Positions 1-8,392 of a DNA stretch of 64,000 nucleotides are shown here, in pieces. A program made the position numbers and the translations under genes. Numbering within the stretch: the stretch's first letter is position 1; every line of letters starts with the position of its first letter. The stretch lies in contig NZ_AEEA01000181.1 of NCBI RefSeq assembly GCF_000297095.1, positions 1 to 64,000 on the forward strand. Reading direction: 5' to 3'. The notes beneath the pieces were generated by a model. The model worked only from the letters and a program-made list of their open reading frames with translations. It was not told the origin of the DNA and did not search any database. Source of the stretch: Treponema primitia ZAS-1. GTDB taxonomy: Bacteria; Spirochaetota; Spirochaetia; Treponematales; Breznakiellaceae.

Positions 1-67
1 TGGGGGCGGCGCAGCCCCTGGATTCAAACATGACTAATGCCGGACGGGAGAAAAACCGCCGGGTAAC

Positions 68-107
68 TATAATTATCTTGCATGAAGCGGACTAAAGTCC
101 GGGGGAG
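68..107 (+). promoter_or_regulatory. Promoter -10, leader hairpin and ribosome site of the lipoprotein operon
   Basis: A TATAAT hexamer lies at 68-73. A small perfect hairpin (CGGAC/GTCCG, loop TAAA) spans 88-101 and runs straight into a GGGGGAG Shine-Dalgarno at 101-107, six bases before the ATG at 114. The hairpin ends at the Shine-Dalgarno, so it could tune initiation; that is inference. No convincing -35 was identified. Confidence 0.5.
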
Positions 108-113
108 TGAGTT

Positions 114-2132
114 ATGAAAACGAAACAAATCACACAATGGCGCCTGGTATCTTTTTTGGCGCCCTTGCTGCTCTGTGTAGCAGGGTGCGGGAACCCTATC
201 CTGCGGGATGCCTGGATTACTGAATCGAAACCGGGGGCCGAGGGGCCTCTGGTGGGTGTGGACAAGGCCGCCCTTACTGCGGCTATCGCGGAGGCGGAAA
301 CCCTGATCGCCGGCACGGCAAGCGGGGAGGACGCTGCGGCGATCCCCCTGGGGGTTCACTTTGTTACGGGCGCGGAAAAGGCGGCGTACCAGGCGGCCAT
401 TGACGCTGCTCGGGCGGCGCGGGATGACGGGGCGGCGCTGGACCTTGCCACGGCGAGCGGCGTGTTTACTGCCGCCGCCGCCGCCAAGACCGGGACCAAA
501 CCCGGCCCGGCTCCCATCCTGGGGGTGACGGCGGTCAGCTTTGACGGGGCGGTCTATGGCGATGCGCAGCCTGAGGCGAAGCCTATTACGATTACCAATA
601 GCGGGACTGGGGCAGCGGCTATCAGCGCGGTCGCGCTGAGCGGCGACGGGAAGGACGACTTTACGCTGGGCGGTTCCGGGGATGCGGTAAGCGCGGGTGG
701 CAGTATTGCTACGCGGACTGTGCAGCCTGTGGCGGCCCTTGCGGCGGGAAGCTATACGGCGACCATCACCGTGAGCTATGACGGCGGGGCTGCGGCAACG
801 GCGCAGGTGAGTATTACTGTCAGCAAGGCGGCGGGGGGCGCCGTGGGGACGCCGGGCGGGGACAGCGCCGGGACTACTATCACGGCAACGGCGCTTACGG
901 TGGACAACGATGAGCAGGAGCCTGAGTACGCCATAAGTACCGGGGACACTGCGCCGGACACGGGCTGGCAAGATTCGCCCAGCTTTAACGGGCTTGACTA
1001 CGGCGTTACCTACTATGTGTATGCCCGCGCCGGGGCGAGCGCGAATTATGGTGTGGGCGCGGCAGTGCGAAGCGCGGCAATAACCGTGGGCAAGCTGAGC
1101 CAGGAGGCCTTTGGGTTTGGCGCAGAAACGGTGAGTAAAACCTACGGCGACGGCGCCGGCGCCTATACCGCCACCGGTGGGTCGGGGGACGGTGGGATTA
1201 GCTATGCGGCAAGCGGGGGCGACGGGGCGGTCAGCGTGGACGCGGCCAGCGGCGCCGTTAGCTTCCTGAAGGCGGGTACGGGGTACATCACCGCCACCAA
1301 GGCGGGGGACGCCACCTATAATGCGGTCACCGCAACACTGACGGTGACCGTGGCCAAGCGCCCCCTCACCGCCACGGCAACGGCCACAGGCCGGCCCTAC
1401 AACGGCACGACAGAGGTGACTGTCACCATCACGCCAACAAACAAGGTGGGTAGTGATGAGGTCTCCATCACGGGGACGGGGACGGCGGACAACGCCAACG
1501 TCGGCAGCAGGACTGTCAGCATTTCCGGCATCGACCTGACCGGGGCGGCGGCGGGTAACTATACTGCGCCTGCGCCTGCAAGCATTACCGGCGTTACGGT
1601 GACTATCAGCAAGGCGGCGCCTGTTTACACGGCGCCCACCACCCTCAGTGCATTTGCCGGGCAGACCCTGGCGGATGTTGCACTGTCCGGGGGCTTTAGC
1701 TGGGACACCGACCAGAACCCGACGACCACCGCGGTGGGCGGCGTGGGGGACCATACCTTTAAGGCGAAGTACACCCCCACGGACACGGAGAATTATCTGG
1801 TGGTGGAGGATATCCCGGTGAGTATCGCCGTAACGGCGAAAACCCTCGCCATTACGGTCAGCCTGAACCTGAGCCACGAGGTAGACCTTATCGACTTCCC
1901 GGCGGACGGCATCACGCTGTCCAGGGCCGGGGACGCCAAAGCGACCATAAACGCCACAGGATATACCAGCGTGAAGTGGTATGTGGACGGCGATGCGGCC
2001 GTCAGCGTTGATGGCGACAGCATTACGCTGAACGCGGGGGATTACGATGTGCGGAACCATCAGGTCACCTTCCAGGGTGACCGGGACGGGGTCACGTATT
2101 CCAAAGAAATCGGCTTCACGGTAAGCAAGTAA
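114..2132 (+). CDS. Large lipoprotein with Ig-like and YDG/MBG-like repeats
   Basis: Predicted 672-residue exported lipoprotein. Residues 1-25 form a signal peptide ending in a lipobox (LCVAGC, Cys about 25). After an Ala-rich helical stretch (about 40-120) come beta-sandwich-like segments (about 135-235 and 250-330), a segment beginning VSKTYGDG, and a YDG-type segment (RPYNGTTEVTVT...GSDEVSITG...NYTAP). The last 100 residues contain TLSRAGD and VKWYVDG and recur in the next gene. Such repeats are typical of bacterial surface stalk or adhesin-like proteins; the ligand is unknown. First gene of a three-gene operon, 12 bp before the next start. The strong GC bias creates long antisense frames that are not genes. 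Confidence 0.85.
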   Translation: MKTKQITQWRLVSFLAPLLLCVAGCGNPILRDAWITESKPGAEGPLVGVDKAALTAAIAEAETLIAGTASGEDAAAIPLGVHFVTGAEKAAYQAAIDAARAARDDGAALDLATASGVFTAAAAAKTGTKPGPAPILGVTAVSFDGAVYGDAQPEAKPITITNSGTGAAAISAVALSGDGKDDFTLGGSGDAVSAGGSIATRTVQPVAALAAGSYTATITVSYDGGAAATAQVSITVSKAAGGAVGTPGGDSAGTTITATALTVDNDEQEPEYAISTGDTAPDTGWQDSPSFNGLDYGVTYYVYARAGASANYGVGAAVRSAAITVGKLSQEAFGFGAETVSKTYGDGAGAYTATGGSGDGGISYAASGGDGAVSVDAASGAVSFLKAGTGYITATKAGDATYNAVTATLTVTVAKRPLTATATATGRPYNGTTEVTVTITPTNKVGSDEVSITGTGTADNANVGSRTVSISGIDLTGAAAGNYTAPAPASITGVTVTISKAAPVYTAPTTLSAFAGQTLADVALSGGFSWDTDQNPTTTAVGGVGDHTFKAKYTPTDTENYLVVEDIPVSIAVTAKTLAITVSLNLSHEVDLIDFPADGITLSRAGDAKATINATGYTSVKWYVDGDAAVSVDGDSITLNAGDYDVRNHQVTFQGDRDGVTYSKEIGFTVSK

Positions 2133-2144
2133 GGGAGGACCGGC

Positions 2145-4016
2145 ATGAACAAACACAATATGGTCACCATTTCCATTTCCATTCTGAAAAAGGTGACCCG
2201 ACCTTGGTCGGCAGTCACCTTTCTGGCGCTGATGGCCCTGGGGGGGTGTATGAATCCCCTGTCAGAGCGGTCCTCCTCCGGCGGCGGCTTCACGGATACG
2301 GTTCCCGATGGCTACGGGCGGGTGACGGTCTCCCTGGCAGGGGCCGGGGCGCGGACCCTGTACCCTGCGGCGGAGGACTTTGGCGCCATTATCCTGAGTT
2401 TCCAGGGGCCTGTGGGGGCTGCTATCCCTAAGCCTATGCCGGTCATCGACGGTTCCGCTTCGGTGGACCTGGCCCTGGGGGCCTGGACCATTACTGCCAC
2501 GGCGTATACCAAGGCCACGTCGACCGTGGCGGCGGCATGGGGCAGCGCGAAAACCACCATCGGCGCCGGGGAGAACCCGGCGCTGGGCATCACCCTGTCG
2601 CCCTATACGGGGGACAACGCGGCGAAGGGAACGCTGCGCTATGCCATCAGCATTGGCGCTATTGACCAGACGAAGCTTGATTCCGCCAAGATAACGGTTA
2701 CAAAAACGAACGGGGACGACCCGGACGTGACTGCCGGCACTGGTGCCTTAACCTGGGACAAGGATGCAGGCGGCAAAGGCAAGTATGCGGGCACTGTCGA
2801 CCTGGACGCCGGTTATTATCTGGTGCAGGTCAAGCTGACCCGTGGGGGATTGAGCGCCACCCGCAGCTGGGTGGCCCATCTCTACCCCGGCCTGGAAACC
2901 CTGGCGACCTATGACTTTAGCGAGGCGGACCTGAAGCCCGCCCTGATGGGCACGGTGAGCCTGGACGGTTTGCCGATCTATGGCGAGGAACTGACGGCGG
3001 TTACCACTGACCTGGAAGCGGGACCCGGCGACCTGAGCTATGTCTGGAAACGGGGCGACATAGCGGCGGGCGAGGAAGCGGAGATTGACGACGAGAACGC
3101 CGCCACCTATACCCTGACCGCCGCCGATGTGGACAAGCATATCGTCGTGGAAGTGAGCCGCGCAGGTTACGACGGCAACAAACGAGCCGACATAGGCCCG
3201 GTGGCCAGGCGGCTCCTCACCGTTAAGAAGGCGGAGGCTATGGACCGGTTTTATGACGGCTCGGAAACGGTGACTGTCACCATCAAGGCGGGAAACGTGG
3301 TGGGCGACGACGAGGTCTCCATCACCGCGGAAGGGGCGGTGGACAGCGCCAACGCCGGGGCGGACAAGAAGAATGTTACCATTAGCAATATCGTTCTGAT
3401 CGGGGACGATGCGGATAACTACGCCGCGCCTGTAAGCATTACCGGCGTTGAGGTGACCATCAGCAAGGCGCCGATTACCCCGGTGGTGGAGGTGGAATCC
3501 TTCACCGCGCCGGGGGAGCCTGACCCGCAACTGGAGAGCGGCAATCTGGGGAGCGGCGGCGTGTCGTACACCTACGCCACTGCGGAAGACGGCGAGTACG
3601 ACAGGAAGGCTCCCGAAAAGGCCGGGACCTATTGGGTCAAGGCGGCGGTGGCGGAAACCACGAACTACCAGGGCGCTGAGAGCGAAGCGGTGTCCTTCAC
3701 CATACACCCCGCCGGGAAGCCGATCACCGCCTGGATGGAGAACCATGCCATCGTTACCGACGCGCCCAATACGGTGATCCTTTCGAGGGCCGGGGATAGC
3801 GGCAAGGCAAAGGCTCTCTTCGTTACGGTGAAGGACAGTGAGAAAGCCGACAGCTACCAGTGGAGCATAGGCGGGGTGGTGCAGGAGGAGGAAACCGATT
3901 CGTCCTTTGCGTTTGACAGCGCCGACTGGGACATCGGGAAGTACCGGCTAACGCTGCAGGTGGTGAAGGGCGGCGTGCCGTATTCAACAATAATTAGCAT
4001 TACGGTTGGGAACTAG
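2145..4016 (+). CDS. Large lipoprotein with YDG domain, paralogue of its neighbours
   Basis: Predicted 623-residue lipoprotein, start supported by GGGAGG upstream. The lipobox (ALGGC) lies near residue 35. An N-terminal module (RTLYP...GAWTITATAY...GTLRYAISIG...LDAGYYLVQVKL...HLYPG) recurs in the downstream gene. A YDG domain follows (RFYDGSETVTVTIKAGN...GDDEVSI...DNYAAP), then an MBG-like segment (GGVSYTYATAEDGEYDRKAPEKAGTYWVKA). The C-terminal ~95 residues (ILSRAGDSGKAKA...YQWSIGG) match the end of the preceding protein. Likely anchored at the cell surface or in the periplasm; binding partner unknown. Ten bases separate it from the next gene. Confidence 0.85.
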   Translation: MNKHNMVTISISILKKVTRPWSAVTFLALMALGGCMNPLSERSSSGGGFTDTVPDGYGRVTVSLAGAGARTLYPAAEDFGAIILSFQGPVGAAIPKPMPVIDGSASVDLALGAWTITATAYTKATSTVAAAWGSAKTTIGAGENPALGITLSPYTGDNAAKGTLRYAISIGAIDQTKLDSAKITVTKTNGDDPDVTAGTGALTWDKDAGGKGKYAGTVDLDAGYYLVQVKLTRGGLSATRSWVAHLYPGLETLATYDFSEADLKPALMGTVSLDGLPIYGEELTAVTTDLEAGPGDLSYVWKRGDIAAGEEAEIDDENAATYTLTAADVDKHIVVEVSRAGYDGNKRADIGPVARRLLTVKKAEAMDRFYDGSETVTVTIKAGNVVGDDEVSITAEGAVDSANAGADKKNVTISNIVLIGDDADNYAAPVSITGVEVTISKAPITPVVEVESFTAPGEPDPQLESGNLGSGGVSYTYATAEDGEYDRKAPEKAGTYWVKAAVAETTNYQGAESEAVSFTIHPAGKPITAWMENHAIVTDAPNTVILSRAGDSGKAKALFVTVKDSEKADSYQWSIGGVVQEEETDSSFAFDSADWDIGKYRLTLQVVKGGVPYSTIISITVGN

Positions 4017-4025
4017 GGGGAAGGT

Positions 4026-7000
4026 ATGAAGAGTATACAAATGATACGGGGAACCATGGCGGTGTTATTACGGGGGGCGGGGGCCGGGGTTCTGGCGGCT
4101 TTGTTCCTCTCTTGTGCCAACCCGGCATCGCCGCCGCAGGCGCAGGGAGGGACGGCGCCGGCGCCGGCGGGGACAGCGCAGGTGCGGTTTGTCCCGGACT
4201 TTGGCGGCAGCGCCCCGGCCTCGCTGGGCCTCCGGGCTTCCCCGGCCCTGCGGGCAGGGTCCGAGCGGACTATCTTTCCCTCCGCGCCGGAACCGGAAGA
4301 CCTTTACCTGGAATATACCTTTACCAAGGGCGACGCCATTACGACGCCTGAAGTAGACGAGGATGGGGTGTATACCCTGGAAATCAGGGATGACTGGACG
4401 GTGACGGCGAAGGCCTATCTCGACGCGGATCATGAACAGCCGGTGGGAGAGAGCGATGCCACATCCTTTACGGTTAGTGATGACGCCGATGTCCAGAACA
4501 TAGCCATCATCCTCAACCCCATAGCGGGCAGTGGGCAGGGAACTATCGACTATACCATCAGCTACCCGAAGGCGGCGACCTTTGCCGCCATCACCCTGAA
4601 AAAGATAGGGGGCGACACTCCTGTTACTTTGAACGACCCTTCCGAGGATGTCGAGAACACGATGACCCATAAGGGAACCGTGGAGGAGGCGGATGCGGGG
4701 TACTACGCCCTAACGGTGCAGCTCAAGGACGACCAGGGGCGGACTGCGGGGAAAAATGACGTGGTCCATGTGTATCAGAATATGAAAACTACTATTGATC
4801 CGGCGGACTGGACCTTTACCGTTGCTGACTTTACGGCGTTTCTGGTGAAAACCGCCGCGGTGACCGACCTTGTGGCCCCCGCCACGGAGGTGGCCCCGGC
4901 CGAGAGCCTGAACGTCGACAGCGAAGCGCCCTACACGGTGACGAGCCTCGCCTGGAAGCTGTTCACCGGGGGCGATTCCTGGGCCGACTTCTCCGGCGGC
5001 GCTTTCATGCCCCAGGCCACCTACCGGGCGGTCATCACCCTGACGGCCAGAAGCGGCTACAAGTTTTCAGGCAGCTTCACCCCCACGGTGAACGGGACCA
5101 CCTCCGGCGACTGGATCGTGAGCGGCGGGACCATTGTCGGTGGCGACACCGTCATGAACACCCTGAGCTTCACCGTCAGCTTCCCGGCAACCACCGGCGG
5201 AAAGGTGGCGGTCACCACCCCCAGCTGGGAAACCACGATGACCCCCCCCTTCACCGGCAGTATCCCTGTGGGGACTGTGTACCCTACGCCGCCTGCTACG
5301 TCGGTTAAGTATGATTATACCTGGGAAAAGGGCTTTGAGGCGGTAACGCCTGAGCAGAAAAGCGGGAAGTTTATCCTGGCGGAGGGGGATGGCTACACCC
5401 TGACCGTAAATGCGTATGTCGATAATGTTATCGACGCAAACCACCTGGTGGGGACCGGGACGACGATCTTCTCTGTGGCCAATGGCGATGACAAGAACGT
5501 CACCGTGACGCTGAAGCCGGTGACCGGGAACGGGACCTTGAAATATACCATCAACTACCCGTCGGGGGCCACGGTCTGCAACCTGACCCTTACGAAAACG
5601 GGCGAGTCCCCTGTTATCTTGACCGCCACCACGAGCGGCACATCCCTAACCAAGACAGGGCTACCTGCCGGGAGCTACAAGCTCAAGGCGAAGCTGTTGA
5701 ACAAGGACAAAACGGGGGTGTTGGAGAAGAGCATGACGGTCCACATCTACGGGAACATGACCACCACCGTGACTGGCACGAACTTTGAGTTTCTGGCGAA
5801 GGATTTTAAGGTGGGGGACCCGGCGGTATACGGGGGCTGGACTGGGGAGTATACCACTGACAAGGACAATGACCTTATCAAGAGCATCACCCTCACGGGG
5901 AAATCGAAGACTATCCTCATCGGCCGCAAGCCGAATCAGCAGGTCAGCCTGAAGATAGACAGCAACGGCGATCTCCAGTTCCGGGACAATGTGGGCCGGG
6001 GCGTCCCCATAGGCAGCTATGCGGAGTTCCAGTTGATTAACACCGATGACAACAGAAGCGGCCGCTACATTCAGGAAGCGGACCTGGACCTGATGGGTTC
6101 CTCAACACAGCAATGGACGCCGGTGACCCTTGGAGGAGGGACCTTCGACGGCGACGACAAGGCTATCAGCAACCTGTATATATCCTACATGGGGGGCGGC
6201 TTAAACAACCAGGGCCTCTTTGGGTATGTTGAACACGGCGTTGTGTCAAATGTGCATATAGCGAGCGGTACCGTTGCCGACTACGCCATTGACGGCGGTG
6301 GTGGGGGCAGCAGTATCGCCGGCGTGGCGGGGTCCATCTACGACGCCACCATCCAAAACTGTTCCAACAACGCCACAATTAATGGCTTTAACTCCAGCTC
6401 CAATATGGGCGGCGTGGTGGGGTACAGCCGCGGAGGCTATGTCACCAACTGCTTCAACACCGGCTCCGTTACCGGCCGCAACAGTATCGGCGGCGTGGTG
6501 GGTTATTCTTATTCGTGGAGCGGGATCAAAGCCTGCTCCAACAGCGGCAAGGTTAAAGGCTATGAGAATATCGGCGGCGTACTTGGGTCTAATGGCTCTA
6601 ACAGCCATGTCAAAGCCTGCTCCAACACCGGCGAGGTTTACGGTTTTACAAATGTCGGCGGCGTGCTGGGGCTACTCGAATCCAATGAAATCGTCGCCTG
6701 CTACAACACCGGCAACATTACTAATGGTTACGACGCCGTCGGCGGCGTGGTAGGGAGGAACCGTACCGGCGCCGTCATCGCCTGCTACAACACCGGCTCC
6801 ATTTGCAAAAATCTACCTGGTGACCTCTTTAATGCCGGCGGCGTGCTGGGGTTCAACGGCAAGGACCCCAGTTACATCTCCATCATCGGCTGCTACTGGA
6901 CCGATATAGCTGATGACCGTGCAGTCGCAGGCGTTGGATCCCACAGTTCCGGCAGGCCCGCCGGCCCCACCTCGCAGTTCAGCTTCGCCTATTGGCCCAC

Positions 7001-7154
7001 CGTCGACACCAATACCGATATCGGCAACGAGCTCTACCTCAAGGAATGGGGTATCGGCGACGGCAGCGATAACGGCAAATACTGGAAGAACCTGGGCAAC
7101 AACTTGACCATATTCAACACGAACCCGGCATATCCCAAGCTCTATTGGGAGTAA
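4026..7154 (+). CDS. Large lipoprotein with duplicated beta modules and C-terminal GLUG repeats
   Basis: Predicted 1042-residue lipoprotein with lipobox LFLSC near residue 30 and a GGGGGAAGG ribosome site. Residues ~75-260 and ~410-600 are two copies of one module (W/YTLTV-A-AY...GTxxYTIxYP...G-YxLxxxL...VHxYxNM), related to the module of the previous gene. Residues ~660-950 hold about six GLUG-type repeats, each roughly 40 residues, built on the pattern GGVVG...ACxNTGxVxG. GLUG repeats occur in bacterial surface and adhesin proteins. Last gene of the operon, followed by a strong hairpin terminator. Function is inferred as a surface-exposed adhesive or structural protein; no catalytic motif was seen. 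Confidence 0.85.
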   Translation: MKSIQMIRGTMAVLLRGAGAGVLAALFLSCANPASPPQAQGGTAPAPAGTAQVRFVPDFGGSAPASLGLRASPALRAGSERTIFPSAPEPEDLYLEYTFTKGDAITTPEVDEDGVYTLEIRDDWTVTAKAYLDADHEQPVGESDATSFTVSDDADVQNIAIILNPIAGSGQGTIDYTISYPKAATFAAITLKKIGGDTPVTLNDPSEDVENTMTHKGTVEEADAGYYALTVQLKDDQGRTAGKNDVVHVYQNMKTTIDPADWTFTVADFTAFLVKTAAVTDLVAPATEVAPAESLNVDSEAPYTVTSLAWKLFTGGDSWADFSGGAFMPQATYRAVITLTARSGYKFSGSFTPTVNGTTSGDWIVSGGTIVGGDTVMNTLSFTVSFPATTGGKVAVTTPSWETTMTPPFTGSIPVGTVYPTPPATSVKYDYTWEKGFEAVTPEQKSGKFILAEGDGYTLTVNAYVDNVIDANHLVGTGTTIFSVANGDDKNVTVTLKPVTGNGTLKYTINYPSGATVCNLTLTKTGESPVILTATTSGTSLTKTGLPAGSYKLKAKLLNKDKTGVLEKSMTVHIYGNMTTTVTGTNFEFLAKDFKVGDPAVYGGWTGEYTTDKDNDLIKSITLTGKSKTILIGRKPNQQVSLKIDSNGDLQFRDNVGRGVPIGSYAEFQLINTDDNRSGRYIQEADLDLMGSSTQQWTPVTLGGGTFDGDDKAISNLYISYMGGGLNNQGLFGYVEHGVVSNVHIASGTVADYAIDGGGGGSSIAGVAGSIYDATIQNCSNNATINGFNSSSNMGGVVGYSRGGYVTNCFNTGSVTGRNSIGGVVGYSYSWSGIKACSNSGKVKGYENIGGVLGSNGSNSHVKACSNTGEVYGFTNVGGVLGLLESNEIVACYNTGNITNGYDAVGGVVGRNRTGAVIACYNTGSICKNLPGDLFNAGGVLGFNGKDPSYISIIGCYWTDIADDRAVAGVGSHSSGRPAGPTSQFSFAYWPTVDTNTDIGNELYLKEWGIGDGSDNGKYWKNLGNNLTIFNTNPAYPKLYWE

Positions 7155-7179
7155 TAAAAAGGCTGCGGGCAAGTTCCTG

Positions 7180-7210
7180 GACGAAAAAGGCGCCGGGCGC
7201 CTTTTTCGTC
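7180..7210 (+). terminator. Rho-independent terminator of the lipoprotein operon
   Basis: A perfect 14-bp stem (GACGAAAAAGGCGC paired with GCGCCTTTTTCGTC, loop CGG) lies 26 bp after the last lipoprotein stop. It has T-rich 3' stem sequence but only a short following U tract. The A5/T5 symmetry could let it work in both directions. Confidence 0.75.
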
Positions 7211-7211
7211 T

Positions 7212-7236
7212 TGGAGTTTGGCGGAGCCAAACTCCA
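7212..7236. repeat. Second perfect hairpin after the terminator
   Basis: An 11-bp perfect stem (TGGAGTTTGGC / GCCAAACTCCA, loop GGA) one base beyond the terminator hairpin. It has no T tract. It may be a back-up terminator or a short repeated hairpin. Confidence 0.55.
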
Positions 7237-7358
7237 GGGCTGGGGGACGCGGGAGCTGGGGAGGCCCACAGTGGAAAAACAGGGCTCACCGGCAAAGCAG
7301 AATCACTATACAAGCCGTATCGTATCGGAGGCTTGTATGCACAGAAAAACTATGGCAG

Positions 7359-7376
7359 GAAAGGGCCGGCCCTTTC
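7359..7376 (-). terminator. Palindrome just after a minus-strand gene
   Basis: An 18-bp perfect palindrome (GAAAGGGCC/GGCCCTTTC) begins three bases beyond the stop of the small minus-strand gene at 7379 and is its likely terminator. An imperfect TACAAGCC/GGCTTGTA pair lies at about 7309-7336. Confidence 0.5.
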
Positions 7377-7378
7377 TG

Positions 7379-7627
7379 CTATGCGGAAACGGCTATCTTC
7401 TCCCGCACCATCTCACCGACAATCTGGGCGGGGGTTTTGTGTTCCGCTTCGTTTTCGTTGCCAAGGTAATTCATGGTGAGGGCATCGTAGCCCATAAGCC
7501 GGGCTTCGCGCTGGCTCAAAAAGCCCGTCCCATTGGGGCCCAGGGTAAGGTCGGCGCGGCTTATCTCATCGTCCAGGGCCCGGGCTTCTGCGGACTGGTA
7601 AGTCCGTGCATCGTTCATTCGTTCCAT
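7379..7627 (-). CDS. Small hypothetical protein
   Basis: An 82-residue protein if started at the ATG at 7627, which has GGAG six bases upstream; a longer frame from TTG at 7639 exists but that start lacks such a site. The sequence is acidic and charged (SAEARALDDEISRADLTLGP), with no signal peptide or membrane segment. Unlike the antisense frames around it, its composition is protein-like and it has its own ribosome site and a downstream hairpin. A TATGGTATAG box lies just upstream. No family recognised. Confidence 0.6.
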   Translation of the reverse strand: MERMNDARTYQSAEARALDDEISRADLTLGPNGTGFLSQREARLMGYDALTMNYLGNENEAEHKTPAQIVGEMVREKIAVSA

Positions 7628-7804
7628 AATCATCTCCAACTATACCATAAATCCGCCATTCCCGCCACTACCAACAAAAGGCAGGAAAGGGCGACCCGCC
7701 ATGGTCGGCAGGCACCTTTTTGGAGGGGGAACGCCGGGCGCCGGGAGCCGAAATGGTGGGGAAGTCCGGCCGTTGGCCTGGGTCCCCCCGGTTATGAAAG
7801 ATAC

Positions 7805-7857
7805 ATGCACATGAAGACGGGTATACCCCTCCCCACGCCCGATTTGCCGATAAGTAC
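7805..7857 (-). repeat. Solo arm of the long palindromic repeat family
   Basis: On the minus strand these ~52 bases match the left arm of the full element at 13.1 kb almost base for base (TATCGGCAAATCGGGCG then GGGGAGGGGTATACCCG and TTCATGTGCATG). The central hairpin and right arm are absent, so this is a half element. The preceding stretch 7680-7805 holds no recognised gene. Confidence 0.7.
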
Positions 7858-7878
7858 AGGGCACTAAATTTATACCGC

Positions 7879-8391
7879 CTACTCTATCAGCATATATTCG
7901 TTGAAGTACAGTATTTCTATCTGCCCCAGCCGGAGTATGGCATTGTACCGGGACAGGAGTTCCGCCTTTATTTCAGCCTCGCTTTTGCGGCCCAGCTCTT
8001 CTACGCTGAGCGCGGCAAAATAGGCGATGCTGATGTTCCGGAGCTCCTTGAGCCGGGAAACCAGTTCCTCCGAGAAGGGCCGGTCGCCGGGGTAATAGGG
8101 GAAGGCTGCCTGGAGGATCACCATCCCCGGATTGGGCGCGGCGGTGGGGCAGCGGAGACGGCCCAGGCCGGTAAAGATATTCGCGTCACCGGCGGACAAG
8201 GGCGCGGCGGGGGAAACCGGCGGGGATGCGGCGGCCTTGGGTCGGAGTATCAGGGCATAGAGGGAACCCCCCAGGATGACCAGAACCAGAAACAAAACGA
8301 TGACCAGGAGAACACGGTAGAAAATCAGTAAGGGCCGGGACTTTCGCTCTGGGGACCGGGGCCCGGAAGGCCGGTATTCAATACGGGGCAT
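7879..8391 (-). CDS. FliL-like membrane protein
   Basis: A 170-residue protein: a basic cytoplasmic N-terminus, one transmembrane helix (about residues 22-47, LLVIVLFLVLVILGGSLYALIL), a Pro/Ala linker, then an extracytoplasmic domain. The C-terminal pattern (ELRNISIAYFAALSVEELGRKS...EIKAELLSRYNAIL...ILYFNEYML) resembles FliL, the flagellar basal-body/stator-associated protein whose family ends in a YFTEF-like strand. FliL normally sits in a flagellar operon. Here it is translationally coupled (1-bp gap) to an MscS channel, so it is probably a FliL-family paralogue with another role. Assignment rests on motif resemblance only. Confidence 0.55.
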   Translation of the reverse strand: MPRIEYRPSGPRSPERKSRPLLIFYRVLLVIVLFLVLVILGGSLYALILRPKAAASPPVSPAAPLSAGDANIFTGLGRLRCPTAAPNPGMVILQAAFPYYPGDRPFSEELVSRLKELRNISIAYFAALSVEELGRKSEAEIKAELLSRYNAILRLGQIEILYFNEYMLIE

Positions 8392-8392
8392 A

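Noticed and set aside
24..2156. 710-codon open frame antisense to the first lipoprotein
   Set aside because: Shadow frame produced by GC-biased third positions; Arg/Gly/Pro-rich, no ribosome site, no family. Similar frames at 2748-3746, 35404-36930, 38676-39875 and 42774-44213 were rejected for the same reason.
7145..7867. 240-codon plus-strand frame after the lipoprotein operon
   Set aside because: It runs through a terminator, hairpins, the antisense of a better small gene and a repeat arm; composition is not protein-like.
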